In this document: in pieces, positions 6,004 to 10,366 of the stretch
Layout of the letters: each line of letters starts with the position of its first letter
Position numbering within the stretch: the stretch's first letter is position 1
Assembly: GCA_049239925.1 (NCBI GenBank)
Contig: JBMLTO010000081.1
Location: forward strand, 1 to 10,366
Length of the DNA stretch: 10,366 nt
DNA from: Legionella_A sp049239925
GTDB lineage: Bacteria; Pseudomonadota; Gammaproteobacteria; Legionellales; Legionellaceae
Direction: 5' to 3'
Notes under the pieces: model-generated
What the model was told of the DNA's origin: nothing
Databases searched by the model: none
The model's input: the letters and a program-made list of their open reading frames with translations, nothing else
Position numbers and translations under genes: made by a program

Positions 6004-7180
6004 CAGTGGTTATCGTTAAAAGAAGACCATCCCGATAGTTAGCACGTGATTGATCAGGCTCTTCTAGTTGCTCAAATATATCGCCTAAAGCTAAGTAGGC
6101 ATCGGTCGTTGGCGTAATCGCAATACTTGCTTGTAAGTATTGCTGAGCTTTCCCCCATAACTGTTGCTTTTTAGCAAGTAGACCAAGTGACAGCAATAGT
6201 TCAGCAGAGTTTGGCTGAAACTTCAACAGCGATTCAACAAAAGCGAATCGAGCGACTGTAGCTGTTAGTTCTCCGTATATTAAAATTAAGATCGGATCGA
6301 ATTGTTTGCGTAAGTATCGACGTAGCATTGTTTCAACTTGGAGTTGTTCATTGATTCCTAATAAATAGCGACTGTATTCTGCAATGATTGTTATATCTTT
6401 CCGTAAAATTTTAGGTAAATTATTAAACATATTTTTAATGGCAATCATGTCATTTGCTTTGGTTTTCCTGCGAAAGAGTTCCAAGTAAGTTTGATATTGC
6501 AAGCGATTAAATTCTTGAACGGGAAGTATTTTTTTTTGTTTTATTTTTGGTAATAAGTCGAGCAATTTTTGCCAATCAGCGGTTTCTTCATAGAGAATTG
6601 CTAATAATTTGATAATATATGCATGGTTTGCGGCTATTGATTGCAGATGTTCTAAGGTTCTTGTTGCGTGTTGCCATTGATGATTGGCTAATTGTAACTC
6701 TGCTTGTTGCAATTTTATCGCTATAACTGCTTGAGGTTCAGCAGATTCTGCTTCGTTTAAATAATAATCACACAGATTATAATCGCCTAGTTGAGCAGCC
6801 GCTTTTGCGGCAAGTAAATAATTGAGCAGAGGCGTTGTTGTAGTTGGGATCGCATTCATGAGGAGTTTCTTAGCGATTAACCAATGACCTTCACAAAATT
6901 GAATTACTCCTTGGTTTGTTTTTTGTTGTGCTTTTTTTATTCGTCGACTATCCAGCCAGTTCTGCAAGTGTTTAGGTATGCGAAATACTGTTTGTAGCGT
7001 TGCTAAAGAGACATACAAGATAAGAAAAAGCACGCTGATTAATATGAGGGCGAACCACAGTGTGGTTTCAAGGGTCCAGCTATTGATGGCTATGAATAAA
7101 TAACCTGGATCTTGGTTGAGTTGACTTCCCAACCAGATGGAAGCAAGTAATAATACAAGAGTGAATGCTAGCCTAATCAT
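5945..7180 (-). CDS. hemY: HemY, TPR-containing heme-biosynthesis membrane protein
   Basis: HemY of the proteobacterial hemCDXY operon is an inner-membrane protein with a role in late heme biosynthesis that is not biochemically settled. It is unrelated to the protoporphyrinogen oxidase also called HemY. The 411-residue product has two N-terminal membrane spans (about 2-21 and 38-62), a basic stretch RIPKHLQNW, then a long helical tetratricopeptide region. A clear TPR-like repeat is seen near the C-terminus (KAQQYLQASIAITP followed by AYLALGDIFEQL). ATG at 7180 is chosen because GAGG lies 6 nt upstream and the first span begins at once; the longer frame from 7237 would read through hemX. The start overlaps the hemX stop by 8 bp, indicating coupling. 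The 3' end overlaps the CDF gene by 59 bp. Confidence 0.88.
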   Translation of the reverse strand: MIRLAFTLVLLLASIWLGSQLNQDPGYLFIAINSWTLETTLWFALILISVLFLILYVSLATLQTVFRIPKHLQNWLDSRRIKKAQQKTNQGVIQFCEGHWLIAKKLLMNAIPTTTTPLLNYLLAAKAAAQLGDYNLCDYYLNEAESAEPQAVIAIKLQQAELQLANHQWQHATRTLEHLQSIAANHAYIIKLLAILYEETADWQKLLDLLPKIKQKKILPVQEFNRLQYQTYLELFRRKTKANDMIAIKNMFNNLPKILRKDITIIAEYSRYLLGINEQLQVETMLRRYLRKQFDPILILIYGELTATVARFAFVESLLKFQPNSAELLLSLGLLAKKQQLWGKAQQYLQASIAITPTTDAYLALGDIFEQLEEPDQSRANYRDGLLLTITTATNTIHKHLCNESGFVQPE

Positions 7181-8291
7181 GTTGAGCCTCGCCATTGTCA
7201 GTGATATGGTTATCTGCAGCATGATTGTCCGTATCAATGACCTTGTTTAATAGTTCTAATGATTTACTCTGTAAGTGGTCAGTTGGCGTCAAATCAAGTT
7301 TTTGCAAGTTGTCTAATTGTTTAAGTACTGCTTGTGTTGAATGGTCATCTTCTTGAAAAATAAGTTTAATTTCCTTGGTAATCTGAGCTAATAACCATTG
7401 ATAGAGGGTAGCATTGGTTTGTAAGGCTGACCATTGTACTTCTTGCAGGTGCAAACGAATACGTTCACGTTTCAAATCTGCACTGGATACATCAATGAGT
7501 GGCTGGTAGTGGTTACTCTGTTTTTTAATGACAATTAATTTGCCTAATAGGTTTAAGCTTTGATTAAGTTGTGCTTGCCAGAAAGAGTCTTGAGGATTAT
7601 TTTTCTTGATTATTCTATTGTTATTATCATTTGCTATTTCTTTGACTGGAAGGTGTAGAATTGCGTTTTGTACGGTATCTAATTGACTTAAAATATTAGG
7701 AAGATCAATGTTGGCTTCTTTTTTTAACGCATTGATCTCATTGATAATTTCTTGCCGTATTGTGTAAAAACGTGATGGGTCATTGCTACCTAACAGATCA
7801 TCTGCTTGTTGCAGTAATCGGATGGTTGTTTCTCTTTTATTCCAATAGGAGCTTAGTTGGGCCAACTCCAGGTAACAACGTGCTTGCAAAGCCAATAAAT
7901 CAATTATTTTTATATCTTTTGTAGGAGTTGATTGTACAGGTTGATGATATTCGCTTAATTTTTTTTGCAGTTGAGCATGAGATGCCTGTAACTGTCTAAT
8001 ACTATTTTCGTTGCGAGTGATAAGGTCATTTTCTTGCTGTTTCTGCACGGTTATTTCAGAAGAGAGCGTCTGTTCAATTTGCTTGATTTGGTTACGAAGT
8101 TCAAATTGTGATAGGGTATTGTAGATTTCATAACTGACTAGTAGCAGTAGAACCATCAGGTAATATAGTCGTCTGGATTTTGATGTTTTATTAGAGCGAC
8201 CATTTTCAGTTTGCGCTACTGTCGGAGCATCTGTTGGGGGCTCTGTTTGATCCAATAGCTCATGCTCAGGGGGAAAATCGTTAGCGGGCAT
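7173..8291 (-). CDS. hemX: HemX, membrane-anchored heme operon protein
   Basis: HemX is the third product of the hemCDXY operon. It is often labelled uroporphyrin-III C-methyltransferase, but its sequence lacks the glycine-rich SAM-binding motifs of that enzyme and the real function is unknown. The 372-residue protein has a polar N-terminal tail rich in acidic residues and prolines, one membrane span at about 42-60 (YYLMVLLLLVSYEIYN), a coiled-coil stretch (about 64-116), then a mainly helical domain including LLALQARCYLELAQL and a tail rich in D, N and H. This order is standard for the family. ATG at 8291 has AAGGA 7 nt upstream and overlaps the hemD stop by 11 bp. It probably acts with HemY at the membrane, an inference from operon and topology. 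Confidence 0.87.
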   Translation of the reverse strand: MPANDFPPEHELLDQTEPPTDAPTVAQTENGRSNKTSKSRRLYYLMVLLLLVSYEIYNTLSQFELRNQIKQIEQTLSSEITVQKQQENDLITRNENSIRQLQASHAQLQKKLSEYHQPVQSTPTKDIKIIDLLALQARCYLELAQLSSYWNKRETTIRLLQQADDLLGSNDPSRFYTIRQEIINEINALKKEANIDLPNILSQLDTVQNAILHLPVKEIANDNNNRIIKKNNPQDSFWQAQLNQSLNLLGKLIVIKKQSNHYQPLIDVSSADLKRERIRLHLQEVQWSALQTNATLYQWLLAQITKEIKLIFQEDDHSTQAVLKQLDNLQKLDLTPTDHLQSKSLELLNKVIDTDNHAADNHITDNGEAQHD

Positions 8292-9063
8292 ATATTAATC
8301 CTTGATTGTAGTCATGAAATGATTGTAATAAATTGTCATAGTTGCTAACAAAAATTCTTGTTATACCGAGCATTCTTGCTTCATTTGCCAGCCGTTCACT
8401 CATGACAAAACAAGGTTTATTCCGTAACCAGCTCTTACCTTGCTCATCTAATTGTTCAAACAAGGAGAGCATCCCTTGCTTGCTACTAAATAGTATAATG
8501 TCGACTTTATTATTCTGCCATAATGAATGAGTCTGACTATCTGAAAGAACGGTGTTAATTCTTTGGTAAACATTTACACAATAGAGTTCGGCGCCGCGTT
8601 GCTTTAATGTTTCAGCAATGAGTGTGCGTCCCCCGATACCTTTTACCAACAGTATTTTTTCATTGTTGATACGAGCGAGTGTATCTAAATTTATAAGATG
8701 TTCACTATCTGCAATGGTGGGTAAATGATGAACCCGTATATGATGATCGGCTAAGGCAGCGCTGGTAGCATGTCCCACCGCGATAATAGTTATTTTTTGA
8801 GGCCAATGATGCTTTTTTTGCTCTAATACATTGAAAAAAAAGTGAACGGCATTAGGACTTGTAAAAATTGCTTGATGAATACTATCGATGAGCGGTAATT
8901 GTGTAAACCAATCGATATCAGTTGCTTGAATGATTAAGCTAGGTAATTCAACGGAGGTTCCTCCTGCTGTTAAAATTTGCTTGCTTAGTCGCTTACTTTG
9001 TTCTGTTGGTCTGGTATTTAGGATGCATAGTCCTTTAAGATTATAGTCAGAACAATTCATCAT
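8281..9063 (-). CDS. hemD: Uroporphyrinogen-III synthase
   Basis: HemD closes hydroxymethylbilane into uroporphyrinogen III with inversion of ring D. The family is poorly conserved, but typical landmarks are present over 260 residues: NTRPTEQS at 16-23, FTSPNAV at 67-73, AVGHATS at 95-101, a SEHLI segment at 120-124, KGIGGRTLIAETLKQRGA at 141-158, YQRI at 166-169, and FSSKQGM at 192-198. The protein forms two similar alpha/beta lobes in known members. Two adjacent ATGs (9063 and 9060) follow GGAG, at 3 and 6 nt spacing, so 9060 is an equally good start giving 259 residues. The start overlaps the hemC 3' end by 14-17 bp, so the product is made from the same message as its substrate's enzyme. 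Confidence 0.93.
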   Translation of the reverse strand: MMNCSDYNLKGLCILNTRPTEQSKRLSKQILTAGGTSVELPSLIIQATDIDWFTQLPLIDSIHQAIFTSPNAVHFFFNVLEQKKHHWPQKITIIAVGHATSAALADHHIRVHHLPTIADSEHLINLDTLARINNEKILLVKGIGGRTLIAETLKQRGAELYCVNVYQRINTVLSDSQTHSLWQNNKVDIILFSSKQGMLSLFEQLDEQGKSWLRNKPCFVMSERLANEARMLGITRIFVSNYDNLLQSFHDYNQGLIYAR

Positions 9064-9985
9064 TCTCTCCGTTGATGATTTCTTTCGCTCCTTGGCTCAG
9101 TAACGATTTTACACAGGAATCAGCTAATAGGTTTGCACATTGCTCTTCTCCAAGTTGACTGTTATTGATAATAGTTCTACCATCGACCGAAATGATTTTT
9201 GCTTGCAAATGAAGGAGTCCAGAGCTATTTTTTTTACAAAAAATAGCTACTGGTGTATGGCAGTTGCCACCTAATTGAGCATTGACTCGCCGCTCGGTAT
9301 GAACACAAAGTGCGGACTCTAAATCATTGAGGGGAATTAGTAATTTTTGTATAGTATCGTCATTCTCTCGGCATTCTATTCCTAAGGCTCCTTGTCCTGG
9401 TGCTGGAAGCATTAGTTCAGGACTCAGCACTTCATTGATGATCGGTTGCATCGATAAACGTTCTATACCTGATGCGGCAAGAATAATGGCATCGTACTCG
9501 CCGGTATACATTTTTTTTAATCGGGTATTAATATTGCCGCGCAATGGTTTGATGACGAAGTCTGGTCGTAAAGCAAGTAACTGTGCTTGGCGTCTAAGAC
9601 TACTGGTACCGATAATTGCTCTTGGTGGTAAGGTTTGTAGCGATTGATAATTATCACTGATCAATGCATCAAAAGGATTTTCTCGTTTGCAGATTGTAGT
9701 TATTTTGAGTCCTTTGGGCTGTTCTGCGGGCACATCCTTCATCGAATGGACAGCTAGGTCAGCTTGGTTATTCAATAATGCTTCTTCTAGTTCTTTTACG
9801 AATAGGCCTTTGCCGCCGATGCTGATGAGTTTATCTTTGATAAATTTATCTCCAGATGTAGTCATCGGAAGTAAGTTAATCGTCAGTTCTGGCCAGTAAT
9901 ATTGTAACTGTTTGGCAATATAATTAGCTTGCCATAATGCTAAGGGACTATTCCGAGTGGCGATGCGTATTATTTTAGAAGACAT
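9047..9985 (-). CDS. hemC: Hydroxymethylbilane synthase (porphobilinogen deaminase)
   Basis: HemC joins four porphobilinogens into hydroxymethylbilane, using a covalently bound dipyrromethane cofactor. The 312-residue product is typical (E. coli 313). It starts with the signature IRIATRNSPLALWQA, has the catalytic D84 in HSMKDVP, the basic pocket GTSSLRRQAQLL at 126-137 and RGNINTR at 149-155, LPAPGQGALGIE at 193-204, and the cofactor cysteine C242 in LGGNCHTPVA. D84 and C242 fall at the E. coli numbers. ATG at 9985 is the only reasonable start; the upstream sequence has no clear Shine-Dalgarno. It is the first gene of hemCDXY. A perfect 11-bp hairpin lies inside the coding sequence just after C242 (9223-9248). 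Confidence 0.97.
   Translation of the reverse strand: MSSKIIRIATRNSPLALWQANYIAKQLQYYWPELTINLLPMTTSGDKFIKDKLISIGGKGLFVKELEEALLNNQADLAVHSMKDVPAEQPKGLKITTICKRENPFDALISDNYQSLQTLPPRAIIGTSSLRRQAQLLALRPDFVIKPLRGNINTRLKKMYTGEYDAIILAASGIERLSMQPIINEVLSPELMLPAPGQGALGIECRENDDTIQKLLIPLNDLESALCVHTERRVNAQLGGNCHTPVAIFCKKNSSGLLHLQAKIISVDGRTIINNSQLGEEQCANLLADSCVKSLLSQGAKEIINGENDELF
9223..9248. repeat. Perfect 11-bp stem inverted repeat inside hemC
   Basis: AGCTATTTTTT at 9223-9233 and AAAAAATAGCT at 9238-9248 pair perfectly with a 4-nt loop (TTAC on the plus strand). It falls in a part of hemC encoding a poorly conserved surface segment (AIFCKKNSS) right after the cofactor-cysteine motif. An AT stem of this size can fold in either the mRNA or single-stranded DNA. 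Confidence 0.6.
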
Positions 9986-10255
9986 GAGTCAGTGATTATT
10001 TTTAAGGTCAATGAAGCAATCATACCATCAGATCCGCTAAAAAACCTCAGAGACGTTGTCTAGATCCCATCTTCCTGCGCGCCACGAAAGCGCTCTACCC
10101 CCGTTACTATTTAACTTATTATGAAGCAGCCCTGATTTAATGTTTTCTTTAAGCTGATAACTCAACTTTAGTTGGTGCGCATATGGCTTATTAATAATGG
10201 TGATAATTAAGCGGGAGCCTTAGCAGAACTTAGTCATACCTGAAACCATTCACTA
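9986..10255. other. Gene-free region upstream of hemC
   Basis: Between hemC and the right-hand hairpin there is no open frame longer than a few codons with a ribosome-binding site. The hemC promoter should be here. On the minus strand TATGAT (about 10024-10019) is a -10-like box but its -35 is poor, so I do not call it. A GC-rich pocket at about 10072-10103 contrasts with AT-rich DNA on both sides. Within 10045-10060 the short dyad AGAC-GTT-GTCT is visible. No tRNA cloverleaf or known RNA is recognised. Confidence 0.4.
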
Positions 10256-10299
10256 ACTGTCACTCATAAGCGCTTGAGCAAGCATTTATGAGTGACAGT
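10256..10299. repeat. Long hairpin beside the right repeat arm
   Basis: ACTGTCACTCATAA at 10256-10269 and TTATGAGTGACAGT at 10286-10299 form a perfect 14-bp stem. The 16-nt interior can extend it with GCTT (10272-10275) against AAGC (10280-10283). There is no T tract on either side, so it is not a classic intrinsic terminator. It ends 8 bp before the 59-bp repeat arm. It could be a mobile-element end, an insertion hotspot, or a stabilising RNA structure from a gene outside the window. Confidence 0.6.
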
Positions 10300-10307
10300 G
10301 GCACGGC

Positions 10308-10366
10308 TGTCGCATTAAAATTTAATCAATCTGTTGTAGGTTGGGCCTTGGCCCTGTAGGATCTTC
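10308..10366. repeat. Right arm of the 59-bp imperfect inverted repeat
   Basis: This arm is the reverse complement of 23-81 with about six mismatches. Its outer part contains GGGCC-TT-GGCCC at 10343-10354, a perfect 5-bp stem that is only partly kept in the left arm. The window ends at the last base that matches the left arm. No transposase reading frame is visible because the sequence stops here. Confidence 0.85.

Noticed and set aside
7181..7237. Longer hemY with 19 extra N-terminal residues
   Set aside because: These residues read through the hemX 3' end; GAGG lies 6 nt before ATG at 7180 and the first membrane span starts there.
7173..8291. HemX as a SAM-dependent uroporphyrinogen methyltransferase
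   Set aside because: No SAM-binding motif is visible; the protein has a membrane anchor and coiled coil typical of HemX of unknown activity.
9327..9647. 106-residue plus-strand open frame
   Set aside because: It lies wholly antisense to conserved hemC codons, has no ribosome-binding site and resembles no known protein.
10070..10110. Possible tRNA or other RNA in the GC-rich pocket
   Set aside because: No acceptor stem, anticodon arm or T-loop could be assembled around it.
23..10366. Composite transposon carrying ten genes
   Set aside because: The cargo is core housekeeping genes in a familiar order and no transposase is seen; a contig broken at repeats is the simpler reading.
1..10366. CRISPR array, toxin-antitoxin, phage or defence genes
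   Set aside because: No regularly spaced repeats and no such protein families are present on either strand.

Overview
The window is an AT-rich bacterial segment, most likely from a gammaproteobacterium. The evidence is the hemC-hemD-hemX-hemY cluster, an rsgA/orn neighbourhood, and Cca, Orn and HemC proteins whose key residues sit at (or one off) the Escherichia coli positions. The low GC, QueH type of queuosine enzyme and repeat-bounded ends would fit a host-associated or repeat-rich lineage such as Legionellales or Thiotrichales relatives, but the sequence alone does not settle the genus. Layout, left to right. Positions 23-81 hold one arm of a long imperfect inverted repeat whose partner forms the extreme right end (10308-10366). 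Between the left arm and the first gene is a gene-free stretch that looks like insertion-sequence debris. Two minus-strand genes follow: a BenE-type benzoate/proton symporter and the ribosome-maturation GTPase RsgA. A 57-bp divergent promoter region separates rsgA from a plus-strand unit cca-orn-queH-CDF exporter, which is tightly packed (1-nt overlaps at two of three junctions, a 20-nt gap at the third). That unit combines tRNA 3'-end maturation and repair, oligoribonucleotide turnover, queuosine synthesis and zinc-type metal efflux. It runs tail-to-tail into a minus-strand hemCDXY operon, and the two 3' ends overlap by 59 bp. HemC and HemD convert porphobilinogen to uroporphyrinogen III. HemX and HemY are membrane-anchored accessory proteins encoded in the same message with overlapping start and stop codons. 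The last 320 bp upstream of hemC carry no gene but do contain a GC-rich pocket, a long hairpin and the right repeat arm. All ten genes belong to known families and appear intact. I see no new defence, mobile or biosynthetic system. The most notable points are: Cca has phenylalanine in place of the histidine of its HD motif; the same 59-bp repeat family bounds both ends in inverted orientation, which may mean this is a draft contig broken at repeats; two genes overlap convergently; and several hairpins lie outside or inside genes without an obvious role. Start codons of queH, the CDF gene and hemY were moved inward from the longest reading frame because ribosome-binding sites support the internal starts.
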